From the NCBI RefSeq assembly GCF_018336155.1, contig NZ_JAGYHF010000009.1, positions 124,001-188,000 on the forward strand: DNA of 64,000 bases, in the 5' to 3' direction. Under the pieces are notes generated by a model. The model saw only the letters and a list, made by a program, of their open reading frames with translations. It made no database searches and was not told where the DNA came from. The position numbers and the translations under genes are program-made. Shown here piece by piece: positions 16,550 to 25,857 of the stretch; position 1 is the first letter of the stretch; each line of letters starts with the position of its first letter. Origin of the DNA: Pseudomonas rustica (GTDB lineage Bacteria; Pseudomonadota; Gammaproteobacteria; Pseudomonadales; Pseudomonadaceae).

Positions 16550-17452
16550 TCAATGCCCGTGCGCAGCGACATGCTTGGCCGCTTCGATCAAACGCTGGGT
16601 CAGTTCCGGCGAGGAGAATTTGGTCAACACCGCATTCGCTCCGGCCAGCCGCGCTTTTTCGCTGTTCATCGCGCTGTCGAGCGAGGTGTGCAGCAGCACG
16701 TAGAGGTGGGCGAAGTCCGGGGTTTCGCGCAGGGTGCGGGTGAAGGCGTAGCCGTCCATTTCGGACATTTCGATGTCGGAGACGATCAGGTTGATCTGCT
16801 GCGCCGTGCCTTGCAGGTCGAGCAGGCAGTCGATGGCTTCCTTGGCGCTGCGCGCAGTGTGGCATTGCAGGCCGAGGTTACGCAGGGTGTGCACCGATTG
16901 TTGCAGCGCGACCTGGCTGTCGTCGACCACCAGAATCCGTGCGTTACCGAGGACTTCGGCGTCTTCCATGGTCAGGTCGGTCGGCGCCATTTCGATCTGC
17001 GCCGGGGCGATGCTGTGGATGACTTTTTCGATGTCGAGCACTTGCACCAGCGTGCCGTCCACCGAGGTCACGCCGGTGATGTAAGCGCGCGGGCCGCCGG
17101 AGCCGAACGGTGGGGGTTTGATGTCGGTGGTCAGACAGTGGACGATTTTGCTCACGGCTTGCACGTGCAGGCCCTGCTTGGAACGGCTGACGTCGGTGAC
17201 GATCAGGCAGCCGCCGTCCGGGTCTTCGAGTGGTCGTTCGCCGATCGCGCGGCTGAGGTCGATCACCGACAGCGAATTACCGCGCAGGGTGGCGATGCCT
17301 TTGACGTGCGGATGTGATTCCGGGAGTTTGGTCAGCGGCGGGCAGGGAATGATTTCACTGACTTTCAGCAGGTTGATCGCCATCAGCTTGCCGCTGCGCA
17401 AGGTAAACAGCAGAAGCGAAAGTGAATCTGCGCGGGCTTTGGTGGAAGACAT
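16550..17452 (-). CDS. cheV: Chemotaxis coupling protein CheV
   Basis: This 300-residue fusion of an N-terminal CheW-like domain (about 10-155) and a C-terminal receiver domain (about 170-295) couples chemoreceptors to CheA at the inner membrane. The receiver keeps its acidic pair (LVVDDSQ) and the phospho-acceptor in VSDIEMSEMDGY, so it should be phosphorylatable. CheV-type adaptors occur in several copies in Pseudomonas. No other chemotaxis gene is adjacent. Confidence 0.93.
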   Translation of the reverse strand: MSSTKARADSLSLLLFTLRSGKLMAINLLKVSEIIPCPPLTKLPESHPHVKGIATLRGNSLSVIDLSRAIGERPLEDPDGGCLIVTDVSRSKQGLHVQAVSKIVHCLTTDIKPPPFGSGGPRAYITGVTSVDGTLVQVLDIEKVIHSIAPAQIEMAPTDLTMEDAEVLGNARILVVDDSQVALQQSVHTLRNLGLQCHTARSAKEAIDCLLDLQGTAQQINLIVSDIEMSEMDGYAFTRTLRETPDFAHLYVLLHTSLDSAMNSEKARLAGANAVLTKFSSPELTQRLIEAAKHVAAHGH

Positions 17453-17594
17453 ATAAACCTTCTGTGGAAAAAGGTGGTGGGCGAGGGTGGGGATCGCCAG
17501 GAACTATTGATGCCGGGTTATCGGCGTTAAGGGGTGGGGCTTTAGGTCAGTTGTCGGGTTGGGGTTGGATTCAGAGTCTGCGGTCAGATCAGAG

Positions 17595-17771
17595 CCCCTC
17601 ACCCCAGCCCTCTCCCAGAGGGAGAGGGGGCCGACCGAGGTGTCTGGCGTTTTACATCGACCTGAACGGCCGAGTCGATTATGGATTCGGTAAAGCAGGT
17701 TCACGTCGGCGGACATCGCCAATATCCCCCATTCAGTCCCCTCTCCCAGTGGGAGAGGGCTAGGGTGAGGG
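17595..17771. repeat. Composite CCCTCACCC...GAGGG repeat, copy 3
   Basis: This full copy has both arms and the internal words GACCGAGGTGTCTGG, CATCGACCTGAAC and GATTATGGATTCGG. It fills most of the 326-bp gap between cheV and the norR-like gene. No coding sequence is seen there. Confidence 0.88.
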
Positions 17772-17778
17772 TGTGCTT

Positions 17779-19338
17779 CTAGCCCTTCATACCCAACCGC
17801 TTCGCCATCCGCCCAAGATTCGCCCGATCCAGCCCCAGCTCCCGCGCCGCACTCGCCCAGTTATCCTGATTCCGCTCCAGTGCCGCACTGATCAACCGCC
17901 GCTGATACTCCTCAGTCGCACTGCGCAAATCACCGTTAATCAACGGCGCCGTCGCTACAACATCGGCAGCCGCGGCGGCAGAGTTATCCACAACCTCACG
18001 CGGCAAATCCAGATCCGCTGCACTCAAACTCAAAATCTTCGGCCGCACTTTGCAGTTACCCAACGCCTTCAACGCACTGCGCCCAATCAAATGCTCCAGC
18101 TCGCGCACGTTGCCGGGCCAGGTATAAGCGAGCAGCGCTTCCTGCGCATCGCTGTTCAGACGCAGGCTATTAAGGCCCATGCGCGAACGGTTCTGCTCCA
18201 GAAAGAAACCGCTGAGCAACAACACATCACGCCCACGATCACGCAGCGCCGGCACACGCAGCGGGTACACACTCATACGGTGATAGAAGTCGGCACGATA
18301 GCGACCGCTGCGTACTTCCTCGGCCAAATCGCGGTTGGTCGCGGCGATCAAACGCACGTCGACTTGATGCTCTTTATCCGAGCCCAAACGCTGCAACTGC
18401 CCGCTCTGCAACACCCGAAGCAACTTGGCCTGCACCGTCAGCGACAGTTCACCCACTTCATCGAGAAACAGCGTGCCGCCATTGGCCAGTTCAAACTTGC
18501 CACGACGGTCGCTGGTGGCGCCGGTGAACGCGCCGCGCACATGGCCGAACAGTTCGCTTTCCACCAAGGTGTCCGGCAGTGCGGCGCAGTTGAGGCTGAT
18601 GATCGGTTTGTCGGCGCGCGGTGAAGCGGCGTGGATCGCTTGCGCCACCAGCTCTTTGCCGACTCCGGTTTCGCCAGTGATCAATACAGTCAGATCGCTG
18701 CCGCCGACCAGGTTGATCTCTTCGACTAAGCGTTTGAGCGCTTTGCTCTGGCCGATCATTTCGCGGTTTTGCTGACCGCTGGCCTGACGGTACACCTCGG
18801 CGCGCTGATGCTCATCTTCCGCGCGAATCGCCAGGCGCTCGATGCGCTCGGCCGCGTTGACCGTGGCCGAGGCCAGACTGGCAAACGCTTGCAGGGCGTC
18901 CAGTTCGATCGGCTCGAAACGTTCCGGATCGAGCGCGTCGAGGGTGATCAGCCCCCAGAGTTTTTCATCGACAAACAGCGGGCAGCCGAGGCAGTCGTGG
19001 ACTTCCAGATGTTCGTCGAGCCCATCGACCAAACCGTCATAAGGATCGGGCAAGTCGCTGTCGGCGGCGAAACGCGTTGGCCCGGCACCGGCCAGTAAAA
19101 TTTCGAAACGCGGATGCTCGCTGACCTTAAAACGGCGGCCAAGGGTGTCGGTACTCAAACCATCGACTGCCAGCGGCACCAGCGATTCACCGTCGAGGCG
19201 CAACAACGCGGCGGCATCGCACGGCAGCAGGGCGCGCATGGCTTCGAGCAAGCGTCGATAACGCTCGCCCTCGGGCAGTTCGCGCGATAGGTCGGAGACT
19301 AATGGCAGTAAAGCGGTGAGCAGGGATTTGGCGGTCAT
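17779..19338 (-). CDS. norR: Nitric-oxide-responsive sigma54 activator NorR/FhpR
   Basis: This 519-residue activator senses nitric oxide through an N-terminal GAF domain with a non-haem iron (about 20-170). It drives sigma54 transcription with a central AAA+ domain (about 195-425: Walker A GETGVGKE, sigma54-contact GAFTGA, Walker B and SGRYRADFYHRM) and binds DNA by a C-terminal Fis-type helix-turn-helix (WASAARELGLDRANLGRMAKRLGMKG). It is divergent from the flavohaemoglobin gene, with three GT-N7-AC sites between them. This is the arrangement of fhpR-fhp in P. aeruginosa and of norR with its targets elsewhere. Confidence 0.94.
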   Translation of the reverse strand: MTAKSLLTALLPLVSDLSRELPEGERYRRLLEAMRALLPCDAAALLRLDGESLVPLAVDGLSTDTLGRRFKVSEHPRFEILLAGAGPTRFAADSDLPDPYDGLVDGLDEHLEVHDCLGCPLFVDEKLWGLITLDALDPERFEPIELDALQAFASLASATVNAAERIERLAIRAEDEHQRAEVYRQASGQQNREMIGQSKALKRLVEEINLVGGSDLTVLITGETGVGKELVAQAIHAASPRADKPIISLNCAALPDTLVESELFGHVRGAFTGATSDRRGKFELANGGTLFLDEVGELSLTVQAKLLRVLQSGQLQRLGSDKEHQVDVRLIAATNRDLAEEVRSGRYRADFYHRMSVYPLRVPALRDRGRDVLLLSGFFLEQNRSRMGLNSLRLNSDAQEALLAYTWPGNVRELEHLIGRSALKALGNCKVRPKILSLSAADLDLPREVVDNSAAAAADVVATAPLINGDLRSATEEYQRRLISAALERNQDNWASAARELGLDRANLGRMAKRLGMKG

Positions 19339-19347
19339 GATCGTGTA

Positions 19348-19403
19348 GTCAAAGAGACAAGATGTAGTCGCGATGACTATAAAACCGTTTGAGTCGTTAT
19401 GAC
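19348..19403 (+). promoter_or_regulatory. Three NorR-type operators (GTC-N5-GAC)
   Basis: GTC-N5-GAC occurs at 19348-19358, 19367-19377 and 19393-19403, each within a wider AGTC/GACT inverted repeat. This satisfies the GT-N7-AC core reported for NorR enhancers, which also come in threes. They lie 100-155 bp before the flavohaemoglobin start. Confidence 0.8.
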
Positions 19404-19444
19404 TACGAATTTCTCAAGTCATTGATTTATATGAATTAAAAAGT

Positions 19445-19460
19445 TGGCACGGAAACTGAT
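19445..19460 (+). promoter_or_regulatory. Candidate sigma54 promoter for the flavohaemoglobin gene
   Basis: TGGCACG at 19445-19451 is a perfect -24 element. The -12 region four bases later reads CTGAT instead of TTGCT, so this half is weak. Position, downstream of the NorR sites and 43 bp before the start codon, fits. Confidence 0.55.
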
Positions 19461-19502
19461 ATGACTCAGATAACTTTTTCAAAAAGCTCAGGAGTCACTC
19501 TT

Positions 19503-20684
19503 ATGCTTAGCGTCCAGGATCGTGCCATCGTCAAATCCACCGTGCCTCTGCTGGAAAGTGGCGGGGAAGCGCTGATCACGCACTTCTATCGCATGATGCT
19601 CTCTGAATATCCGGAAGTACGCCCTCTGTTTAATCAGGCGCACCAAGCCAGCGGCGATCAACCGCGTGCTCTGGCCAACGGGGTTTTGATGTACGCCCGC
19701 CACATTGATCAGCTTGATCAGTTGGGCGATCTGGTGGCGAAGATCATCAACAAGCATGTGGCCCTGCAGATTCTGCCGGAGCACTACCCGATTGTCGGTA
19801 CCTGCCTGTTGCGGGCGATCTCTGAAGTGCTCGGTGACGAAATCGCCACCCCGGAAGTGATGAGCGCGTGGGGCGCGGCGTACGGTCAACTGGCCGACAT
19901 TCTGATCGGTGCAGAAACAGCCATCTACGACGAGAAAGAACGCGCGGTCGGCGGCTGGCGTGGGGCGCGCGACTTCATCGTCGCGGCCAAAGTTGAAGAG
20001 AGCGCGGAAATTATCTCGTTCTACTTCGAACCTGCCGACAAAGGCGCGATTCTGGCAGCCGAACCGGGTCAGTACATCGGCATGAAGTTGATCCTCGATG
20101 GCGAAGAAATCCGCCGCAACTACTCGCTGTCGGCGCTGGCTAATAAAGGTCAGTACCGCATCAGCGTTAAACGTGAACCGGGTGGTCGTGCGTCGAATCA
20201 CTTGCACGATCAACTGCACGTCGGCGCGAGCATTCAGCTGTTCCCGCCATCGGGCGAGTTCACCCTGACGGCCAGCGATAAACCGCTGGTGCTGATCAGC
20301 GGCGGTGTGGGTATTACACCAACATTGGCGATGCTCGAAGCGGCGCTGGAAACCGAGCGTCCGGTGCACTTTATCCACTGCGCGCGCAATGGCGGCGTGC
20401 ATGCGTTTCGCGATTGGGTCGATGGCTTGGCGGCGCGTCATCCGCAGCTCAAGCGTTTCTACTGCTACGCCGAAGACGATGGCGTGAGCCCGGCAGCGGA
20501 CAAGGTCGGCATGTTGAGCCTGGAGCAATTGGGCGAGTGGTTGCCGGAACAGCGTGATGTCGATGCTTACTTCCTGGGGCCGAAAGGCTTCATGGGCGCG
20601 ATCAAGCGTCATCTGAAAGCGCTGGGTGTGCCGGAGCAGCAGAGCCGTTATGAGTTCTTCGGGCCGGCTTCGGCTTTGGAATGA
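19503..20684 (+). CDS. hmp: Flavohaemoglobin / nitric oxide dioxygenase
   Basis: This cytoplasmic enzyme oxidises nitric oxide to nitrate using O2 and NAD(P)H. The 393 residues comprise a globin domain (1-140, proximal haem region ALQILPEHYPIVG), an FAD domain (about 150-260, RNYSLS motif) and an NAD domain (about 265-390, GGVGITPTLAMLE). The ATG at 19503 is preceded by AGGAG at 8 nt and gives the standard N-terminus MLSVQDRAIVKSTVPLLE. An upstream ATG at 19461 lies before the ribosome site. P. aeruginosa calls this gene fhp. Confidence 0.97.
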   Translation: MLSVQDRAIVKSTVPLLESGGEALITHFYRMMLSEYPEVRPLFNQAHQASGDQPRALANGVLMYARHIDQLDQLGDLVAKIINKHVALQILPEHYPIVGTCLLRAISEVLGDEIATPEVMSAWGAAYGQLADILIGAETAIYDEKERAVGGWRGARDFIVAAKVEESAEIISFYFEPADKGAILAAEPGQYIGMKLILDGEEIRRNYSLSALANKGQYRISVKREPGGRASNHLHDQLHVGASIQLFPPSGEFTLTASDKPLVLISGGVGITPTLAMLEAALETERPVHFIHCARNGGVHAFRDWVDGLAARHPQLKRFYCYAEDDGVSPAADKVGMLSLEQLGEWLPEQRDVDAYFLGPKGFMGAIKRHLKALGVPEQQSRYEFFGPASALE

Positions 20685-20702
20685 TCTGAGACCGAGTTGC
20701 CC

Positions 20703-20780
20703 CCTTCGCGAGCAAGCCCGCTCCCACAAGATTTGTGTTCGACGCAGATCCAATGTGGGAGCGAGCTTGCTCGCGAAGGC
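20703..20780. repeat. REP pair
   Basis: Inverted CTTCGCGAGCAAGCCCGCTC arms flank a spacer of about 30 bp, downstream of the flavohaemoglobin gene. Confidence 0.9.
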
Positions 20781-20919
20781 CGTTATGCGGTCTGTATTTG
20801 TGAAACATGATCCAAGGTTAATGAATCCTTAACCGCTTTATCGTTTATTCCCCCGGTGTAGACTTGCGACAACTTTCAGCCGCACGCCGGCTGAACCATG
20901 GACATACAAGGGAAACGCG

Positions 20920-21429
20920 ATGAGCGAGGAAACAATGCGGTTGGGACGTGAGCGGCGCTTTCTGGTGCTGTTGGGCATCATCTGCCTGGCGCTGATCGGT
21001 GGGGCGTTGTACATGCAGATCGTGCTCGGTGAAGCGCCATGCCCGCTGTGCATCTTGCAGCGTTATGCGTTGCTGCTGATTGCGATCTTCGCGTTCATCG
21101 GCGCGGCCATGCGCACGCGTCGCAGCATCACCGTGTTCGAAGTGCTGGTGGTGATTTGCGCACTGGCTGGCGCTGCCGTCGCCGGGCACCACGTGTACAC
21201 GCAGTTCTATCCGGCAGTGAGCTGTGGCATCGATGTGCTGCAGCCGATTGTCGATGATCTGCCGCTGGCGAAGATCTTCCCGCTGGGCTTCCAGGTGGAT
21301 GGTTTCTGCTCGACGCCGTACCCGCCGATCCTCGGCCTGTCGCTGGCGCAATGGGCGCTGGTGGCGTTCGTGCTGGTGGTAATTCTGGTGCCGCTGCTGA
21401 CCTCGCGTAACCGCAAGGCACTGCGCTGA
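20920..21429 (+). CDS. dsbB: Disulfide bond formation protein DsbB
   Basis: This inner-membrane quinone reductase re-oxidises DsbA. The 169 residues contain four membrane helices, the first periplasmic cysteine pair CPLC (after the first helix) and a second pair in the large loop (SCGIDVLQP and DGFCSTPYPP). The ATG at 20920 has AAGGGA upstream. An in-frame ATG at 20935 with GAGGAAACA directly before it is also possible. It lies directly upstream of the cyo operon, where membrane oxidase and quinone chemistry meet, but has its own terminator. Confidence 0.93.
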   Translation: MSEETMRLGRERRFLVLLGIICLALIGGALYMQIVLGEAPCPLCILQRYALLLIAIFAFIGAAMRTRRSITVFEVLVVICALAGAAVAGHHVYTQFYPAVSCGIDVLQPIVDDLPLAKIFPLGFQVDGFCSTPYPPILGLSLAQWALVAFVLVVILVPLLTSRNRKALR

Positions 21430-21459
21430 GTCAACTATTCGGCAAGCAAGCCGATACAG

Positions 21460-21499
21460 AAAACGCCTCGATTTGCGGATCAGTAAATCGGGGCGTTTT
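21460..21499 (+). terminator. Intrinsic terminator after dsbB
   Basis: AAAACGCCTCGATTT pairs with AAATCGGGGCGTTTT, with a T run at the 3' side. It is nearly symmetric and could act in both directions. Confidence 0.85.
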
Positions 21500-22254
21500 G
21501 CATTTCAGAGACTTTGTGAAAACACCGTGACGAACGGCAACGGAGGGTGCGACAGGTGTGCGACATGTTGTCACACGCGGTGTGTCGCAGGGCTTCGCGA
21601 GGGGCCGGATTGGCCTCCTGTTACACAAAAACATTGGTCTGTTTCGGCAATTTTCTGCTTTTAAGCACAAACGCTCGAACAGGCAGTTTTAACACGCTCT
21701 GGCAAATGGCCAGAGCCCTTGTGTTATCGGGCTTTACGCTGATATCGACGTGGGAAAAAGCCATCAGAGCTGTCTGAACTGAGGCGGGTAGACCTACAAT
21801 TTTTGGTGTTTTTGTTGAGAATCGATTTCGATAACATGTGGAACTTTTGCAAAAATGGCGATGGATTGTTGCTCGAATGGATAAAAATTATTTCGGGATA
21901 AGACATGGTGTATAGGGCGCTACCTATCTACAATCGCCCGCACTGAATTCCCGGCACTGTTCAGCCTTTATTAAGGAGGCGAGCAGGAAGTCGGGTGTCG
22001 AGTGAGTCGTTAGGCTTCCAAGACACCCAGGTGTCGGTGCCTTCCAACTTTCCGCACCAAATGGAATTGGTCTGTAACTAGGCCTTTGACCACGAATTCG
22101 AATAAGAACTCACCGCTGTCCCAGGATTTGTCGAGCGTCTGACGCGAGACGGGCGGCCCTTATTCAATCCAAAGAAAATGCCAACCCTTGGCAGGGTGAA
22201 GTGTTGGCGATCAAAACCCAACTGCATTGCGCAAGCTGCTTTAGAGGTCGTGAG
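21500..22254 (+). promoter_or_regulatory. Long upstream region of the cyo operon
   Basis: About 750 bp have no credible gene. The 3' part contains short complementary words that offer alternative hairpins: GGAAG at 21986 can pair with CTTCC at 22015 or 22041, and GACACCC at 22022 can pair with GGGTGTC at 21993 or GGTGTC at 22030. The first half is AT-richer. I could not identify a promoter or a regulator site with confidence. Confidence 0.4.
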
Positions 22255-23196
22255 ATGAGTAAAAACAGGTACCCCAGATTACTAGGCCTAGTGCCGCTGC
22301 TCGGCACGTTGTTGCTGGGAGGCTGCAACATGACCTTGCTCAATCCAACGGGCCAGGTCGGCCTGGAACAGCGCAACCTGATCATCACCGCGACCCTGCT
22401 GATGCTGTTGGTCGTTGTGCCGGTTATCGTCATGACCTTCCTGTTCGCCTGGAAATACCGCGCGTCGAACAAGAACGCTGTCTACACCCCGAAATGGTCG
22501 CACTCGACCAAAATCGAAGTGGCGGTGTGGACCATCCCGGTTCTGATCATCATTGCCCTGGGTTACATCACTTACATCTCGACTCACGAGCTGGATCCGT
22601 ATCGTCCGATCGAATCCGACGTCAAGCCTGTGACCATCGAAGTGGTCGCGTTGGACTGGAAGTGGCTGTTCATCTACCCGGAACAAGGCATCGCCACGGT
22701 CAACAAGATCGTGTTCCCGGCGCACACGCCAATCAACTTCAAGATCACCTCTGACGCTGTGATGAACTCGTTCTTCATCCCGGGTCTGGGCGGCCAGATC
22801 TACGCGATGGCGGGCATGCAGACCAAGCTGCACCTGATCGCGGACCGTAACGCTGAAATGGACGGTATCTCCGCCAACTACAGCGGCGCGGGTTTCACCG
22901 GCATGAAGTTCAAAGCTATTTCCACCACTCAGGAAGATTTCGACGCCTGGGTAAGTGAAGTCAAGAAGTCACCTAAACAGCTTGATCAAGCTGAATACGC
23001 AGCCCTTGCCAAGCCAAGCCAGAACAACCCAGTCGAGCTCTACTCCTCGGTCACGCCGAACCAGTTCCAGATCATCGTCGACAAGTACGAAGGTATGAAG
23101 CCGGGCAAGCCGCTGAAGCACGAGAAGAAAGAGAAAGAAGTGGCGGCCACGGAAATTGACTCGAGTTCGCATTCAGCTGCCGGGGCAGAGGAGTAA
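22255..23196 (+). CDS. cyoA: Cytochrome bo3 ubiquinol oxidase subunit II
   Basis: This 313-residue inner-membrane lipoprotein subunit of the bo3-type quinol oxidase has a lipobox LLGGC near residue 22, two membrane helices (about 40-65 and 85-105) and a periplasmic cupredoxin-like domain without the CuA ligands, as expected for a quinol oxidase. The ATG at 22255 (SKNRYPRLLG) has AGAGGT upstream. An in-frame start at 22201 would place the signal peptide too deep. It is the first gene of cyoABCDE. Confidence 0.97.
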   Translation: MSKNRYPRLLGLVPLLGTLLLGGCNMTLLNPTGQVGLEQRNLIITATLLMLLVVVPVIVMTFLFAWKYRASNKNAVYTPKWSHSTKIEVAVWTIPVLIIIALGYITYISTHELDPYRPIESDVKPVTIEVVALDWKWLFIYPEQGIATVNKIVFPAHTPINFKITSDAVMNSFFIPGLGGQIYAMAGMQTKLHLIADRNAEMDGISANYSGAGFTGMKFKAISTTQEDFDAWVSEVKKSPKQLDQAEYAALAKPSQNNPVELYSSVTPNQFQIIVDKYEGMKPGKPLKHEKKEKEVAATEIDSSSHSAAGAEE

Positions 23197-23199
23197 ACG

Positions 23200-25230
23200 A
23201 TGTTTGGTAAATTAAGTTGGGAAGCAGTCCCATTCCACGAGCCGATCGTGATGGTGACCATCGCCATGATCGCCCTCGGTGGTCTGGCGCTGTTCGCTGC
23301 AATCACCTACTTCAAGAAGTGGACGTACTTGTGGACCGAGTGGCTGACTTCGGTTGACCACAAGAAAATCGGCGTGATGTACATCATCGTCGCCATGGTC
23401 ATGCTGCTGCGCGGTTTTGCCGACGCCATCATGATGCGTACCCAGTTGGCCATGGCCACCGAGGGTTCGCCTGGCTACCTGCCACCTGAACACTATGACC
23501 AGATCTTCACCGCTCACGGTGTGATCATGATCATCTTCATGGCGATGCCATTCTTCACCGGCCTGATGAACCTTGCAGTGCCGCTGCAGATCGGCGCGCG
23601 TGACGTTGCGTTCCCGTTCCTGAACTCCCTGAGCTTCTGGCTGTTGGTGTCCGGCGTTGTGCTGATCAACCTGTCCCTGGGCGTTGGCGAATTCGCCAAG
23701 ACCGGTTGGGTTGCTTATCCACCGCTGTCGGGTCTGCAGTACAGCCCTGGCGTGGGCATGGACTACTACATCTGGGCGCTACAGTTATCCGGGTTAGGTA
23801 CGACGTTAACCGGGGTTAACTTCCTCGCGACCGTACTGAAAATGCGTACCCCTGGCATGAAACTGATGGACATGCCGATCTTCACCTGGACCTGCACCTG
23901 GGCAAACGTTCTGATCGTGGCTTCGTTCCCGATCCTGACCGCTACCCTGGCACTGCTGACCCTTGACCGTTACATGGATTTCCACATTTTCACCAATGAA
24001 CTTGGTGGCAATCCAATGATGTACGTCAACCTGTTCTGGGCGTGGGGCCACCCTGAGGTTTACATCCTGATCCTGCCGGCATTCGGCATCTTCTCGGAAG
24101 TGATCTCGGCGTTCACCGGCAAGAAACTGTTCGGCCACCACTCGATGATCTACGCCTCGGGCGCGATCTCGGTACTGGGCTTCATGGTTTGGCTGCACCA
24201 CTTCTTCACCATGGGTTCGGGTGCAAGCGTCAACGCCTTCTTCGGTCTGGCGACGATGCTGATTTCCATCCCGACGGGTGTGAAGCTATTTAACTGGCTG
24301 TTCACCATCTACCAGGGCCGTCTGCGCTTCACCAGCCAGGTGCTGTGGACTCTGGGCTTCATGGTGACCTTCGCCATCGGCGGCATGACCGGCGTACTGC
24401 TGGCCATCCCGGGTGCTGACTTCGTTCTGCACAACAGCCTGTTCGTGATCGCGCACTTCCATAACGTGATCATCGGCGGTGCGGTATTCGGTTACATCGC
24501 AGGTTTCGCGTTCTACTTCCCGAAAGCGTTCGGCTTCAAGCTGCACGAAGGCTGGGGTAAAGCAGCGTTCTGGTTCTGGATCTCCGGCTTCTTCGTCGCG
24601 TTCATGCCGCTCTATGCACTGGGCTTCATGGGCATGACCCGTCGTCTGAACGCCACCACCAACCCTGAGTGGGTACCGTACCTGTACGTTGCCATGTTCG
24701 GTGCGGTGATGATCGCTGTCGGTATCGCCTGCCAACTGATTCAGCTGTACGTCAGTGTGCGTGACCGCAACAAGCCAGAGAACATTTGCGATCACGGTGA
24801 CCCGTGGAATGCACACACTCTGGAATGGTCGACTTCGTCGCCTCCGCCGTTCTACAACTTCGCTGTGCTGCCAAAAGCTGACTGCATCGACCCGTTCACC
24901 GAAGCCAAGGAAGACGGTACTGCGTACCAGCGTCCGGCCAAGTACGAGCCGATTCACATGCCGAACAACACCGCCACTGGCGTGGTGATGGGCGCACTGT
25001 TGACCGTCTTCGGTTTTGCCATGATCTGGCACATCTGGTGGCTGGCCATCGCGAGCCTGGTAGGCACTGTTGTCTACTTCGTGATCCACGCTGCACGTGA
25101 CGACCAGGGCTATATGGTTCCGGTTGAAACGATCGAACGTATCGAAGCCGAGCAGCACAAGCGTCTGGTCGCGGCAGGGAAAATCCCGGCCAATGCCACC
25201 CGTGTTGAAACCTCGTTGGAACAGGCTTAA
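23200..25230 (+). CDS. cyoB: Cytochrome bo3 ubiquinol oxidase subunit I
   Basis: This is the catalytic haem-copper subunit, 676 residues with about 15 membrane helices. It reduces O2 at the haem o3/CuB centre and pumps protons. Visible ligands and channels include WGHPEVYILILPAFG (CuB His and cross-linked Tyr), the His pair in WLHHFFTMG and the haem ligands in FVIAHFHNVI. It starts 3 bp after cyoA. Confidence 0.98.
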   Translation: MFGKLSWEAVPFHEPIVMVTIAMIALGGLALFAAITYFKKWTYLWTEWLTSVDHKKIGVMYIIVAMVMLLRGFADAIMMRTQLAMATEGSPGYLPPEHYDQIFTAHGVIMIIFMAMPFFTGLMNLAVPLQIGARDVAFPFLNSLSFWLLVSGVVLINLSLGVGEFAKTGWVAYPPLSGLQYSPGVGMDYYIWALQLSGLGTTLTGVNFLATVLKMRTPGMKLMDMPIFTWTCTWANVLIVASFPILTATLALLTLDRYMDFHIFTNELGGNPMMYVNLFWAWGHPEVYILILPAFGIFSEVISAFTGKKLFGHHSMIYASGAISVLGFMVWLHHFFTMGSGASVNAFFGLATMLISIPTGVKLFNWLFTIYQGRLRFTSQVLWTLGFMVTFAIGGMTGVLLAIPGADFVLHNSLFVIAHFHNVIIGGAVFGYIAGFAFYFPKAFGFKLHEGWGKAAFWFWISGFFVAFMPLYALGFMGMTRRLNATTNPEWVPYLYVAMFGAVMIAVGIACQLIQLYVSVRDRNKPENICDHGDPWNAHTLEWSTSSPPPFYNFAVLPKADCIDPFTEAKEDGTAYQRPAKYEPIHMPNNTATGVVMGALLTVFGFAMIWHIWWLAIASLVGTVVYFVIHAARDDQGYMVPVETIERIEAEQHKRLVAAGKIPANATRVETSLEQA

Positions 25231-25233
25231 ACC

Positions 25234-25857
25234 ATGTCGAATTTAGTGACCAATGCTGGACACGCCCATGGTGAACATGGGCACGATGACCATCACCACG
25301 ATTCGGGCGAGATGACCGTATACGGTTTCTGGCTCTACCTGATGACCGACTGCATTTTGTTTGCGTCGATCTTCGCGGTATACGCGGTACTGGTAAACAA
25401 CGTCGCCGGTGGCCCGTCGGGCCACGACATCTTTGAACTGCCATACGTGCTGGGCGAAACCGCTCTGCTGTTGTTCAGTTCGATCACCTACGGCTTCGCC
25501 ATGCTGGCGTTGTACAAAGGTAAGAAGCAGCAGGTTCTGGGTTGGTTGTTCATGACCTTCCTGCTGGGCGCAGGCTTCATCGCCATGGAGATCAACGAGT
25601 TCCACCTGCTGATCTCCGAGGGCTTCGGTCCTAGCCGTTCGGGCTTCCTGTCCGCGTTCTTCACCCTGGTCGGTACCCACGGTCTGCACGTATCCGCGGG
25701 TCTGATCTGGATGGGCATCATGATGTACCAGGTCAACAAGCACGGCCTGACGGCGACCAACAAGACCCGTCTGAGCTGCCTGAGCCTGTTCTGGCACTTC
25801 CTGGACGTGGTGTGGATCTGCGTATTCACCGTTGTTTACCTGATGGGGACCCTGTAA
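25234..25857 (+). CDS. cyoC: Cytochrome bo3 ubiquinol oxidase subunit III
   Basis: This 207-residue membrane subunit has five helices and a His-rich N-terminus (HAHGEHGHDDHHHDSG), typical of Pseudomonas CyoC. The conserved pattern LVGTHGLHVSAGLIWM is present. It sits 3 bp after cyoB, and its stop overlaps the cyoD start by one base. Confidence 0.97.
   Translation: MSNLVTNAGHAHGEHGHDDHHHDSGEMTVYGFWLYLMTDCILFASIFAVYAVLVNNVAGGPSGHDIFELPYVLGETALLLFSSITYGFAMLALYKGKKQQVLGWLFMTFLLGAGFIAMEINEFHLLISEGFGPSRSGFLSAFFTLVGTHGLHVSAGLIWMGIMMYQVNKHGLTATNKTRLSCLSLFWHFLDVVWICVFTVVYLMGTL

Noticed and set aside
21819..21840. Possible Fur box (GAGAATCGATTTCGATAA) in the cyo upstream region
   Set aside because: Too few matches to the 19-bp Fur consensus, and no second overlapping motif.
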